From: Zoogloea sp.
GTDB lineage: Bacteria; Pseudomonadota; Gammaproteobacteria; Burkholderiales; Rhodocyclaceae
Reading direction: 5' to 3'
NCBI RefSeq assembly: GCF_023150065.1
Contig: NZ_JAKLLN010000014.1
Coordinates: forward strand, 1-64,000
Length of the DNA: 64,000 bases
Of the stretch, positions 42,722 to 53,199 are shown piece by piece (positions within the stretch are counted from its first letter, which is position 1; the number at the start of each line of letters is the position of its first letter). The notes under the pieces are model-generated. The model saw only the letters and a program-made list of their open reading frames with translations, did no database searches and had not been told where the DNA came from. The position numbers and the translations under genes are program-made.

Positions 42722-45211
42722 TCAGGCCGCTTTCCGCTGCTCGTCCGCCAGCCCCGCCAGGGCCTTGCGCAGACCGAAGTCGTAGGGGAAGTCATCCACG
42801 CGGATGACCTTGTCGCGCAGCTCGCCGCGCCGGACGATCAGCGCAAATTCATCACGGCTGATGATCCCGGCCGCCAGGGCGACTTCGTAGAGGGCATCGA
42901 CCCCGCCGCCCACCAGCAGGCCCGGCTTGAACTGGCCGGACTTGATCGCCTTGCGCACCTTGGCCTCCACGGGCTCCGCCTCGATGGTGGCGGTGAGGGC
43001 CGCTTCGAGCGCGCCCACCGGCTCGTCCACATCGGTGGGCAGGTAGACGTCGGAGGTCAGACGGTCGCGGGTCGCCGAGGGGTTGATGAGCAGGGTCGCC
43101 ACCTCGTGCCCCAGCTGGTCGGAAGGGACGAAATAGGGCCGGCCCAGGGGGAAGACCACGATGCGACGCAGCAGGGTGGCAAACAGGCGGTTGGGGAAGT
43201 TGGCGATCACGCCCTCAAAGGCATTCTGGGCCTTGAACATGCAGTCCCAGATCACCCAGTGGAGCAGCGGCGCGTCGGCTGCCTGGCGGCCTTCATCCTC
43301 GAAGCGCTTGAGGGCGGCGGAGGCCAGGTACATCAGGGAGAGGATGTCGCCAAGGCGGGCGGAGAGCTTCTCCTTGCGCTTCAGCGCGCCCCCCAGGGTC
43401 CCCATGGAGATATCCGCCAGGAAGGCGAAGGCGGCCGAGAAGCGGGTGAGCTGCTGGTAGTAGCGGCGGGTCTCCGGCGCCACGCCCTTGCCGCCGGCGT
43501 CGGGGACGCCCACGAAGTGCGACCCGGTGAGGCCCATCACCAGGGCCCGGGCGGCGTTCGAGACGGTGTAGCCCACATGCCCCCAGAAGGCTTCGTCGAA
43601 GGCCACCAGATCGCCGCTGCGGGCGGCCTCCATCTCCTTGAGCACATAGGGGTGGCAGCGGATCGCCCCCTGACCGAAGAGGATCAAGCTGCGGGTGAGG
43701 ATGTTGGCGCCTTCCACAGTGATGCCCACCGGGATCTGCTGATAAGCGCGGCCCAGGAAGTTCTGCGGCCCCAAGCAGATGCCCTTACCGCCGATCACGT
43801 CCATGCCGTCGTTCACCGTCTGGCGGGCCCGCTCGGTGACGTGGAACTTGACGATGGCCGACACCACCGAGGGCTTCTCGCCCAGGTCGATGGCCCCGGC
43901 GGTCATGACCCGCGCAGCGTCGCTGAGCCAGGTGTTGGCACCGATGCGGGTCAGGGCCTCTTCGACGCCCTCGAACTTGCCCACCGCCGTCTTGAACTGG
44001 TAGCGCACCCGGGCATAGGCCCCCACCGCCCGGGCGGTCATCTTCTGCATGCCGGTGTTGGAGCCCGGCAGCGAGATGGAGCGCCCTGCCGCCAGGCACT
44101 CCATGAGCATGCGCCAGCCCTGCCCCGCCATCGCCGGCCCGCCGATGATGAAATCCAGCGGCATGAACACGTCTGTGCCACGGATCGGCCCGTTCATCCA
44201 CACGGCGTTGAGGGGAAAGTGGCGACGGCCGATATCCACGCCCGGGTGGTCATGGGGCACCAGGGCACAGGTAATACCCAGGTCTTCCACGTCCCCCAGC
44301 AGGTGCTGCGGATCGAACAGACGGAAAGCCAGGCCGAACACGGTGCACACCGGCGCCAGGGTGATGTAGCGCTTGTCGAAGCTGACCCGCATGCCCAGCA
44401 CCTCGCGGCCCTGGTAGGTGCCCATGCAGATCACCCCGGCGTCGGGGATGGAGGCCGCATCCGAACCCGCCCACGGGCTGGTCAGGGCAAAGGCCGGGAT
44501 CTCCTGGCCGCGGGCCAGACGGGGCAGGTAATGCTGCTTCTGCTCCGGCGTGCCGTAGTGCAGCAACAGCTCGGCCGGGCCGAGGGAGTTGGGCACCATC
44601 ACCGTCACGGCGGGCGCCGATGAGCGGGTGGACAGCTTGGTGATGACCTGCGAGTGAGCATAGGCCGAGAAGCCCTTGCCGCCATATTCCCGGGGAATGA
44701 TCATGCCCAGGAAGCCCTTCTCGCGGATGTACTTCCACACCCCCTCGGGCATGTCCTGGGCCTGGGTGCATTCCCAGTCCTTGGTCAGACGGCACAGCTC
44801 GGTGGTCTCCACGTCGAGAAAACGCTGCTCCTCGGGCGTGAGGCGCGGCGCGGGGTAGGCCAGCAGGGTGTTCCAGGCCGGCTTCCCGCCAAACAGCTCG
44901 CCCTCCCACCATACGGTTCCGGCCTCCAGGGCGTCCTTCTCGGTCTGGGACATGGACGGCAGTGCCTTGCGGAAGGCGCGGAAGATACCCGCCGTGACCA
45001 GGCTGCGCCGGATGCCCGGCACCACGAACACCGCACCCGCCAACGCCAGGGCACCGACCGCCACCCCAGCTGCAGCCGCCGACCAGCCGGCCAGCCAGGC
45101 CAGCGCCACGAGCCACGCCAGCCCCACCCCATACCAGGCAAAAAATGGCGCTCGCCCGTAGGCGAGCGCGACCACCAGGGGAGGGAGGGAAACCAGAAAC
45201 CAGTACGACAT
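42722..45211 (-). CDS. fadE: Acyl-CoA dehydrogenase FadE
   Basis: 829 residues, the long proteobacterial FadE type (E. coli about 814). Two or three N-terminal hydrophobic segments (about 1-65) suggest membrane association. The dehydrogenase core has GFLGMIIPREYGGKGFSAYAHS, PAFALTSPWAGSDAASIPD, QFKTAVGKFEGVEEALTRIG and DVIGGKGICLGPQNFLGRAYQQIP. The C-terminal DUF1974 region follows. It introduces the first double bond in acyl-CoA using FAD. First gene of the fadE-fadI-FadJ-type-thioesterase operon; 77 bp separate it from the upstream tetR. Confidence 0.95.
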   Translation of the reverse strand: MSYWFLVSLPPLVVALAYGRAPFFAWYGVGLAWLVALAWLAGWSAAAAGVAVGALALAGAVFVVPGIRRSLVTAGIFRAFRKALPSMSQTEKDALEAGTVWWEGELFGGKPAWNTLLAYPAPRLTPEEQRFLDVETTELCRLTKDWECTQAQDMPEGVWKYIREKGFLGMIIPREYGGKGFSAYAHSQVITKLSTRSSAPAVTVMVPNSLGPAELLLHYGTPEQKQHYLPRLARGQEIPAFALTSPWAGSDAASIPDAGVICMGTYQGREVLGMRVSFDKRYITLAPVCTVFGLAFRLFDPQHLLGDVEDLGITCALVPHDHPGVDIGRRHFPLNAVWMNGPIRGTDVFMPLDFIIGGPAMAGQGWRMLMECLAAGRSISLPGSNTGMQKMTARAVGAYARVRYQFKTAVGKFEGVEEALTRIGANTWLSDAARVMTAGAIDLGEKPSVVSAIVKFHVTERARQTVNDGMDVIGGKGICLGPQNFLGRAYQQIPVGITVEGANILTRSLILFGQGAIRCHPYVLKEMEAARSGDLVAFDEAFWGHVGYTVSNAARALVMGLTGSHFVGVPDAGGKGVAPETRRYYQQLTRFSAAFAFLADISMGTLGGALKRKEKLSARLGDILSLMYLASAALKRFEDEGRQAADAPLLHWVIWDCMFKAQNAFEGVIANFPNRLFATLLRRIVVFPLGRPYFVPSDQLGHEVATLLINPSATRDRLTSDVYLPTDVDEPVGALEAALTATIEAEPVEAKVRKAIKSGQFKPGLLVGGGVDALYEVALAAGIISRDEFALIVRRGELRDKVIRVDDFPYDFGLRKALAGLADEQRKAA

Positions 45212-45288
45212 GAGCTATCTCCTTTTACTCGGCGCCGTCTTTGCAGCGCGCTTTTATGAATGTGTTGCCTGATCCGTGTCCGGCAGCG

Positions 45289-45957
45289 CTACTTGAGGCC
45301 GCCAAACTCCGCCAGCGGCGCACGCAGCCCGCCGAGCAGGAAGCTCATCAGGCGCGGCGCCAGCTGCGAGGGGTTCTCGTCGTCGAATTTGCCGGTGACC
45401 AGTTGCAGCGCGTCGGTACCGGCGATGGCGTAGGACATCGCCCCCATCATGAAATGGAAGCGCCACAGGATCTCCTTGCGATCCACCTCCGGCAGCGCCC
45501 GGTAGAGGGCCGCCAGAAAACGCTCGACGCACTCGGCGTATTCCTCGGCCAGAAACTGCCGCACAAACTCATTGGGCTCGGTGTAGGTGCGGCCGAGCAG
45601 GCACATGAAGGTATGCCCGCCCCCCTCCACGTCCGCCGCCATGCGCAGGGCCGTGCCGAAGAAGGCATCCACGATGCGGCTGGGTTTGAGGGATGCGCCG
45701 GCCGCCTCAAGCTCCAGGGCCTCGAGGGCCGCCAGGCGGGCGCGGTTGAGATCGGTGAGGCGGCGCCGGAAGACCTCCTGGATCAACAGCTCCTTGGTGC
45801 CGAAGTGGTAATTGACTGCCGCAAGATTGACCCCGGCCTGGCTGGTGATCATGCGCATCGACGTCCCGTCGAAGCCGTTCTCCATGAACAGACGCTCAGC
45901 CGCATCGAGGATGCGACTGCGGGTGTCACCTGCGGCCTTGCCCGGCACTTCGGTCAT
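45289..45957 (-). CDS. TetR-family regulator, second copy near fadE
   Basis: 222 residues from ATG 45957, with AGGAG upstream; 41 additional in-frame codons before it are not supported. The helix-turn-helix is TRSRILDAAERLFMENGFDGTSMRMITSQAGVNLAAVNYHFGTKELLIQEV. It is very like the TetR at 36928-37608 over the first 50 residues but diverges after that, so the two probably sense different ligands. It is immediately upstream of fadE on the same strand. The candidate operator 46020-46037 lies 62 bp before its start, consistent with autoregulation. Confidence 0.85.
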   Translation of the reverse strand: MTEVPGKAAGDTRSRILDAAERLFMENGFDGTSMRMITSQAGVNLAAVNYHFGTKELLIQEVFRRRLTDLNRARLAALEALELEAAGASLKPSRIVDAFFGTALRMAADVEGGGHTFMCLLGRTYTEPNEFVRQFLAEEYAECVERFLAALYRALPEVDRKEILWRFHFMMGAMSYAIAGTDALQLVTGKFDDENPSQLAPRLMSFLLGGLRAPLAEFGGLK

Positions 45958-46019
45958 GGGAATCTCCTTGGGGTGGATGCCCGCAGCTCGGACGACGAAT
46001 CTCTCCGGCCACGGTTTCA

Positions 46020-46037
46020 TTAAAACGTTTGTTTGAA
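46020..46037. promoter_or_regulatory. Candidate TetR operator upstream of the second tetR
   Basis: TTAAAAC-GTTT-GTTTGAA, a 7-4-7 repeat with six of seven arm positions pairing, containing the palindrome AAACGTTT. It fits the pattern TTnnAAC-N4-GTTnnAA shared with 36868-36885 and 39046-39063. Confidence 0.5.
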
Positions 46038-46084
46038 TCATACATTGGATTGATACGCTGTCAACGTGTCCATTGCGCATTTGT

Positions 46085-46125
46085 ACCCCGTTCCGGCCGC
46101 GTCAGAACCCCGGCCGGAACGGGGT
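46085..46125. repeat. Perfect 15-bp inverted repeat
   Basis: ACCCCGTTCCGGCCG (46085-46099) and its exact reverse complement (46111-46125) flank an 11-base spacer. No T run follows on either side, so it is not a standard terminator. It may be a REP-type unit. Confidence 0.75.
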
Positions 46126-46269
46126 CACACTGCCCCTTACCTGCCCCTGAGCCAACCTTTACCCACTCCGACTAAGCACCCTCCGCGGCGCTGGCACGAC
46201 CGTTCAAGACGGAAGGTTGCGGGCCGATAAGGCAGCATCGCCAGATCCGCCATCCTCGCCCCGCCGCCC

Positions 46270-48183
46270 ATGCCGCCCCCACACGAGCACGACACCTCCG
46301 TCGCCCCACCTTCCCGGCTGTCCGGACGGCGGTGCCGCGTGCTCCTGCTGCTTACATCGGCCAGCCTGGCGCTGAGCCTCGCCGGGGTGCTGGCCTTTGT
46401 GTCGCGGAACAGCGATCTGCCGCCCTACACGCTGCTCACGGGGGCCGGCCTGGGCCTGGCGCTGCTCATCTGCATCTGCGAGATCCTGCGCCTTCGGCGC
46501 ATCACCCGGGCCCACGCCCTGGCCATGGAAGGCACCAATGACGGCATGTGGGAATGGGACCCCCTCAGCAAGGAGCTGCGGGTCGGGCGCCGCCTGCTGA
46601 GCATCCTGGGTTACGCCGACAATTTTCTGGTGGACACCCACCGCTGGCTGAAGCTGGTTCATCCCGATGACCGCGCCGGCTACAACGAAGCAGTATCGAG
46701 CCACCTGAAGGGCGAGACGCCCCACTTCTACCATGAGTACCGGGTCCGCGCGGCCGATGGCGCCTACCGCTGGCTGGCCGCCCGGGGCGTGGCCCAGCGG
46801 GACGGGCGCGGCGTGGGCCGCCTGATGGCCGGCTCCATCACCGACATCACCGAGCGCCGCGCCGACGAGGCCCGCATCCGCTACCTCGCCCACCACGACG
46901 CCCTCACCGGCCTGCCCAACCGGACCCAGCTGATGGACCAGGTGCCGCGCCTGATCGCCCGGGCCACCGGGCGGGGCACCATGCTGGGCGTGCTTTTCGT
47001 GGACCTGGATCGCTTCAAGACCATCAACGACGCCATGGGCCACTCGGTGGGCGACATCCTGCTGAAAGGTGTGGCACGCCGGATCGCGGAGGCCCTGCGC
47101 CCCCTCGACCAGGTCTATCGCCAGGGCGGCGACGAGTTCATCGCCGTGCTGCCGGAAATTGCCGGGGCCGGCGACGCGGGCCATGTCGCCGAGCGCATCC
47201 TCGAGGCCATCACCCGCCCGATGCGCGAGGCCGGGCTGGAGTTGCATACCACCGCCACCATCGGCATCGCCCTCTTCCCCGGTGACGGGGGCGACACCGA
47301 AACCCTGCTGCGCAATGCCGACACCGCCATGTACGCCGCCAAGGCCCGGGGCGGGGCAAGCTGCCACTTCTTCTCGGAGCAGATGAACGAGCGCCTGCAG
47401 CGCCGGGTCTCCCTGGAGGCGGCCCTGCGCAACGCCATTGCCACCGGCGAACTGGAGCTGCACTACCAGCCCCAGGTCAATGTCAGCGACGGCCGCGTGG
47501 TGGGGGCGGAAGCCCTGCTGCGCTGGCACCACGACGGGCGCTTCATTCCCCCCGACCACTTCATCCCGGTGGCCGAGGAGACCGGCATGATCCACGCCAT
47601 CGGCAACTGGGTGCTGGACACCGCCATCGCCCAGGCCGCCCGCTGGCACGCGGAATGCGCCTCGCCGCCGCGCATCGCCATCAACCTGTCACCGCGCCAG
47701 TTCTGGCACAGCGGCCTGGCGCGGGGCATCCTCCAGCGCCTGAACGCCCACCAGCTCCCCCCCGACAGCATCGAGCTGGAGGTCACCGAGTCGGTGCTGA
47801 TCCAGCCCGAGGGGCCGGCCATCGGCGAGCTGCGGACCCTGCGTCAACATGGGCTGCACCTGGCCCTGGACGACTTCGGTACCGGCTACTCGTCCCTGTC
47901 CTACCTGCGCAACCTGCCGGTAAACCGCCTGAAGATCGACAAGTCTTTCATCTTCCCCCTCGCCGGCAGCCACAGCGAAAACCCCGAAGACGCCGCAGCC
48001 ATCGTCCGCGCCATCATCGCCATGGCCCACAGCCTGTCCCTCTCGGTGGTGGCCGAAGGGGTCGAGACCGCCGGGCACCTGCATGCCCTGCAGCGCATGG
48101 GCTGCAACCTCTACCAGGGCTACCTGCTGAGCCCGGCCCTGCCCGCCGGGCAGTTCGCCGAGACCTTCCTGCGGCCCGCCTGA
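46270..48183 (+). CDS. Membrane PAS-GGDEF-EAL c-di-GMP protein
   Basis: 637 residues. Two N-terminal transmembrane helices (about 23-43 and 53-72) are followed by a PAS_3-like domain with its PAC segment (about 80-195, GMWEWDPLSKELRVGRRLLSILGY ... ITDITERR). An intact GGDEF domain (YRQGGDEFIAVLPE) and an intact EAL domain (GAEALLRWHHDG, AINLSPRQF, ELEVTES, DDFGTGYSS, RLKIDKSF, AEGVET) complete it. It could both make and break c-di-GMP. No partner is adjacent. The start is the first ATG in frame; the ribosome site is weak. Confidence 0.92.
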   Translation: MPPPHEHDTSVAPPSRLSGRRCRVLLLLTSASLALSLAGVLAFVSRNSDLPPYTLLTGAGLGLALLICICEILRLRRITRAHALAMEGTNDGMWEWDPLSKELRVGRRLLSILGYADNFLVDTHRWLKLVHPDDRAGYNEAVSSHLKGETPHFYHEYRVRAADGAYRWLAARGVAQRDGRGVGRLMAGSITDITERRADEARIRYLAHHDALTGLPNRTQLMDQVPRLIARATGRGTMLGVLFVDLDRFKTINDAMGHSVGDILLKGVARRIAEALRPLDQVYRQGGDEFIAVLPEIAGAGDAGHVAERILEAITRPMREAGLELHTTATIGIALFPGDGGDTETLLRNADTAMYAAKARGGASCHFFSEQMNERLQRRVSLEAALRNAIATGELELHYQPQVNVSDGRVVGAEALLRWHHDGRFIPPDHFIPVAEETGMIHAIGNWVLDTAIAQAARWHAECASPPRIAINLSPRQFWHSGLARGILQRLNAHQLPPDSIELEVTESVLIQPEGPAIGELRTLRQHGLHLALDDFGTGYSSLSYLRNLPVNRLKIDKSFIFPLAGSHSENPEDAAAIVRAIIAMAHSLSLSVVAEGVETAGHLHALQRMGCNLYQGYLLSPALPAGQFAETFLRPA

Positions 48184-48218
48184 CACCGCACGGCATGTCC
48201 CGATACGGGTGAAATGCC

Positions 48219-48242
48219 AGCCTGCCTTTGATCGGAGTCCGC
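48219..48242 (+). repeat. Diverged copy of the core of the 51042-51129 repeat
   Basis: 24 bases match 51083-51106 at 20 positions (both contain a TTGATC block and end in AGTCCGC). It is followed by a different weak hairpin with GTCG/CGAC ends (48244-48259). It lies in the gap between the GGDEF-EAL gene and pepD. Confidence 0.55.
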
Positions 48243-48335
48243 AGTCGGATAAATTCGACCCCACGGGCCTCCAGCCGCCCGTGACGCGGTACGCTCCCCG
48301 CCGGAACCCACTCACCTGCCCTTCGCACTGCCACC

Positions 48336-49802
48336 ATGTTCCAACCCGACCCCGTCTTCACCGGGCTTCAGCCCGCCGCCGTGTGGCAGCACTTTGCCAC
48401 CCTGTGCCGTATCCCCCGCCCCTCCAAGGCCGAAGGCCGGGTGCGGGACGCCTTACAAACCTGGGCCCATGGCCGCGGACTGGCCACGCAAGTAGACGCC
48501 GCAGGCAACCTGATCATCCGCAAACCCGCCCGCCCCGGCCACGAACACGCGCCCGGCGTGGTGCTGCAGGGCCACCTCGACATGGTGTGCCAGGCCAACA
48601 GCGGCACCGCCCACGACTTCACCCGCGACCCGATCCACCCGACCCTGCGCGAGGGCTGGCTGGTGGCCGACGACACCACCCTGGGGGCCGACAACGGCAT
48701 CGGCGTGGCCCTGATCCTCGCCGCCCTGGACGACGACACCCTGCCCCATGGCCCCCTCGAGGCGCTGCTCACCGTCGACGAGGAGGCCGGCATGGGCGGC
48801 GCCCAGGGGCTGCAGCCCGGCACCCTCGAAGGGCGGCTGATGCTCAATCTGGATACCGAAGACTGGGGCGAGTTCTATCTCGGCTGTGCCGGCGGCGTGG
48901 ACGTGAACGTGAGCCGCCCCGGTACGCCGACGCCGCTGCCCGCAGGCTGGGAGAGCTGGACGCTGACCCTCGCCGGCCTGCGCGGCGGGCATTCGGGGGT
49001 GGATATCCACGAAGAACGGGGCAATGCCATCAAACTCTTGGTACGGGTTCTGCGCACGCTGGAGCGCGCCCTGCCCCTGCGCCTCGCCAGCCTGGCCGGT
49101 GGCACGGCGCGCAATGCCCTGCCCCGCGAAGCCCGCGCCACCGTGGCCCTGCCGGCAGGTCAGCGCAGCGCCCTGGAGGCCGCCCTGGCCGCCGCCCAGG
49201 CCGAACTGCGTGAGGCCCTGCGCGGCGTGGACGAGGGCCTGAACCTGAGCCTTGCCACCGCCACCGCCAGCGAACTGATGAGCAGCGCCGACCAGGCCCT
49301 GTGGCTGGCCTCCCTGCATGCCGCGCCCCACGGCGTGCGCCGACGCAGCCTGAGCGTGCCGGGCGTGGTGGAAACCTCCAACAACCTCGGCGTGGTGGAT
49401 CTCGGCCCGCAGGCAGGCAGCTGCAACTTCATGGTCCGCTCCCTGCTCGACAGCGGCAGCGCTGCCCTGGCCGACGAGATCGTCAGCCTGTTCGCCCTGT
49501 CCGGCACCGCGGCCGAGCTGTCCGGCCACTACCCGGGCTGGGCCCCCAACCCGGACTCGCCGCTGCTGGCCCGCTGCCAGCGGGTGTTCGCCCGGGACTT
49601 CGGCCAGGCCTCCTGCGTCAAGGTGATCCACGCCGGCCTGGAGTGCGGCATCCTCGGCGCCAGCCATCCGGGCATGGACATCGTCTCCTTCGGCCCCACC
49701 ATCCGCGGCGCCCACGCCCCGGGGGAGCGGGTGGAGATTGCCTCGGTGGACAAGGCCTGGCGGCTCCTCCGCGCCATCCTCGCCGACATCACCAGGGGCT
49801 GA
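48336..49802 (+). CDS. pepD: Aminoacyl-histidine dipeptidase (beta-alanyl dipeptidase, M20 family)
   Basis: 488 residues, typical PepD length. Metal and catalytic motifs: LQGHLDMVCQ (His ligand and Asp), DTTLGADNGIGVALIL (bridging Asp), TVDEEAGMGGAQGL (catalytic Glu pair), LNLDTEDWGEFYLGCAGG, and GLRGGHSGVDI with the dimer-interface His. It hydrolyses Xaa-His and related dipeptides in the cytoplasm. It begins 152 bp after the GGDEF-EAL gene and is followed 44 bp later by a sugar dehydrogenase with no functional link evident. Confidence 0.95.
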   Translation: MFQPDPVFTGLQPAAVWQHFATLCRIPRPSKAEGRVRDALQTWAHGRGLATQVDAAGNLIIRKPARPGHEHAPGVVLQGHLDMVCQANSGTAHDFTRDPIHPTLREGWLVADDTTLGADNGIGVALILAALDDDTLPHGPLEALLTVDEEAGMGGAQGLQPGTLEGRLMLNLDTEDWGEFYLGCAGGVDVNVSRPGTPTPLPAGWESWTLTLAGLRGGHSGVDIHEERGNAIKLLVRVLRTLERALPLRLASLAGGTARNALPREARATVALPAGQRSALEAALAAAQAELREALRGVDEGLNLSLATATASELMSSADQALWLASLHAAPHGVRRRSLSVPGVVETSNNLGVVDLGPQAGSCNFMVRSLLDSGSAALADEIVSLFALSGTAAELSGHYPGWAPNPDSPLLARCQRVFARDFGQASCVKVIHAGLECGILGASHPGMDIVSFGPTIRGAHAPGERVEIASVDKAWRLLRAILADITRG

Positions 49803-49846
49803 GCCCCGATCGATCTGCGCCGCGGCCCGACTCGACCCCGCCCACC

Positions 49847-51034
49847 ATGCACCGCCCTGCCCACCTCCTCGCCCTGCTGATCGCCCTTGCCGGCACCAGC
49901 GCGGGTGACGCCCTCGCCACCCGGGGCAGCCGCTATGTCACCTCCGGCCAGTGCGCCGGCCTGCCGGGCGTGCAGCTCAAGATGGCGAAGGGCTTTTGCA
50001 TCGGACTCGCCGCCAGCGGGCTGGGCCTGCCGCGGGGCGTGCTGCCCCTGGCCGATGGCCGCGTGCTGGTCACCGACCTGGGCCGCTGGGATGCCAAAGC
50101 CGGAAGGCTGCTGATGCTCAGCCCCAGGCCAGGCGGCTTCGAGGTGCGCCCGCTGCTCAAGGGGCTGGACCGACCCCACGGTCTGCAGACCGGGCCGGAC
50201 GGAAAGATCTACCTGGCCGAAGCCGGCCGCATCCTGCGGGTGGACCTCGAACGCACGCCGCCCACCACCCCGGTGATCACCGGGCTGCCCGCGGAGGGCC
50301 GGCACCCGCTCAAGCAGTTCGTGTTCGGGCCCGACGGGGCCCTCTACATCAGCGTGGGTGCCAGCAGCGACCACTGTGAGGACGCCCCCGCCCCCCGCGG
50401 CATGCGCTGCCCCGAAGCCGAGCGCGACACCCCCGCCGCGGCCATCTGGCGCTACGCGCAGGTGGACGGCCGCTGGGTGGGCAAGCCCTTTGCCCGCGGC
50501 CTGCGCAACGCCATGGCCCTGGCCTTCGCCCCCGACGGCAACCTGTGGCAGGCCGAGAACAGCCGCGACACCCTGCCCGGCGGCGGCGATGCCGAGACCC
50601 TGCCCCACGACGAACTCAACCGGATTCGCCCGGGCGCCCACTACGGCTGGCCCTACTGCACCGACATGGGCCGCTTCGACCCGGCCTTCGCGCCGGGCGA
50701 CTGCAGCCGCTATACAAAACCCGAGCGCCTGCTGCCCGCCCATTCGGCGCCCCTGGGCATGGCCTTCTACACTCACGCCGACGCGCCGGCGGCCTGGCGC
50801 GGCAGCCTGGTGATCGGCCTGCATGGCTACCGCCGCGAGGGCCACCGCATCATCGCCTGGCCCTTCGACACCACCGGCCGACCCGCGCAGAAGTTCAAGG
50901 TGCTGGTGGACGGCTGGCAGGCCAGCGCCCACCATCCCCTCGGCGCCCCCACCGACATCAAGGCCGACCCCCGCGGCCGCCTGTGGGTCACGGAAGACCG
51001 CAACGGCACCCTGCTGGTAATCAGCCCGTTGTAA
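49847..51034 (+). CDS. Exported PQQ-type sugar dehydrogenase (sorbosone dehydrogenase family)
   Basis: 395 residues from ATG 49847. Signal peptide MHRPAHLLALLIALAGTSAGDALA. The beta-propeller of soluble quinoprotein glucose/sorbosone dehydrogenases follows: GLDRPHGLQTGPDGKIYLAE, QFVFGPDGALYISVGASSDHCED, GLRNAMALAFAPDGNLWQAENSRD, NRIRPGAHYGWPYC and HSAPLGMAF. It would oxidise a sugar or aldose in the periplasm using PQQ. No PQQ synthesis genes are in the window. Six cysteines are present, including HCED, MRCP and PYC. Substrate unknown. Confidence 0.87.
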   Translation: MHRPAHLLALLIALAGTSAGDALATRGSRYVTSGQCAGLPGVQLKMAKGFCIGLAASGLGLPRGVLPLADGRVLVTDLGRWDAKAGRLLMLSPRPGGFEVRPLLKGLDRPHGLQTGPDGKIYLAEAGRILRVDLERTPPTTPVITGLPAEGRHPLKQFVFGPDGALYISVGASSDHCEDAPAPRGMRCPEAERDTPAAAIWRYAQVDGRWVGKPFARGLRNAMALAFAPDGNLWQAENSRDTLPGGGDAETLPHDELNRIRPGAHYGWPYCTDMGRFDPAFAPGDCSRYTKPERLLPAHSAPLGMAFYTHADAPAAWRGSLVIGLHGYRREGHRIIAWPFDTTGRPAQKFKVLVDGWQASAHHPLGAPTDIKADPRGRLWVTEDRNGTLLVISPL

Positions 51035-51041
51035 GGCGACT

Positions 51042-51129
51042 TGTAGGGGCGACTTCAGTCGCCCAGCGCACGCTAAATCACCGGCATGCCCTTGATCGAA
51101 GTCCGCGGGCGACTGAAGTCGCCCCCACA
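51042..51129. repeat. REP-like paired palindrome (BIME-type)
   Basis: Two 23-base arms (51042-51064 and 51107-51129) are inverted copies of each other with one mismatch, and each is itself a palindrome centred on GGCGACTTCAGTCGCC. The 42-base spacer holds the core shared with 48219-48242. It sits between two convergent genes. Confidence 0.88.
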
Positions 51130-51152
51130 GGGCAGCGGGGGGCTCTCCGACC

Positions 51153-52655
<1,503 letters not shown>

Positions 52656-52703
52656 CTGTGTCTCCTCTTCGTCGGTCTTATGGTGGGGTAAAACAAGATC
52701 GGA

Positions 52704-53183
52704 TCAGGTATCGCCCGGCGTGCCGCGCAGGATGCCGGCGCGGGAGCCGGCGGTGGCGCGGGCCACCTCGGCGGCCCCCTCGCCCAGATCCAGCTGGCGC
52801 GCCAGGCGGCGCATCAGTTCGCCCTCGAGTTTTTCCAGGCCGTCGGCATAGGCCACCTCCCAGAGCATGGTGAGGATCTCCTGACGCTCGCCCGGGCCGA
52901 AGCCGACCCGCACCGCCTCGGCAAACTCCCAGTCGTCGAGAGCCTCGGCGTAGCGCACCTCGGCAAGCGCCACCAGCTCCTCGACGCGCTCGGGGGGCAG
53001 GTGGAAGCGCGCCATCAGCAGGCGCTTCACGGCCAGGTGCTCGGCCTCGGAGGCCACCCGGTCCACGTACATCGTTTCCAGCAGCAGGGCCGCCACGGCG
53101 ATCAGGCGCCGTTCGAAGGGGCCGCGCTCGGCCGCCTCCGCCTGCACTTCGCCGCGGAGCAGGCCGATCAGTCTTTCCAGCAT
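52704..53183 (-). CDS. TerB-family tellurite resistance-like protein
   Basis: 159 residues from ATG 53183 (GAGG upstream); 29 upstream in-frame residues overlap the YCF48 gene and are dropped. The all-helical TerB domain is evident: ERRLIAVAALLLETMYVDRVASEAEHLAVKRLLMARFHLP and ILTMLWEVAYADGLEKLEGELMRRLARQL, with the acidic D-x-x-x-x-x-E metal-type positions repeated twice. The biochemical role of such orphan TerB proteins is unclear; no other ter genes are present. It lies between the aldehyde dehydrogenase and the YCF48 gene. Confidence 0.78.
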   Translation of the reverse strand: MLERLIGLLRGEVQAEAAERGPFERRLIAVAALLLETMYVDRVASEAEHLAVKRLLMARFHLPPERVEELVALAEVRYAEALDDWEFAEAVRVGFGPGERQEILTMLWEVAYADGLEKLEGELMRRLARQLDLGEGAAEVARATAGSRAGILRGTPGDT

Positions 53184-53199
53184 GGGTGTGTCCTCGATG

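Larger units (their letters stand above)
45958..46269. other. Divergent intergenic region, 312 bp
   Basis: It separates the leftward tetR-fadE block from the rightward GGDEF-EAL gene. It contains a candidate operator (46020-46037), a stretch of lower GC around 46035-46060 that probably holds the tetR promoter, and a perfect 15-bp inverted repeat (46085-46125). No ORF of note is seen. Confidence 0.6.
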
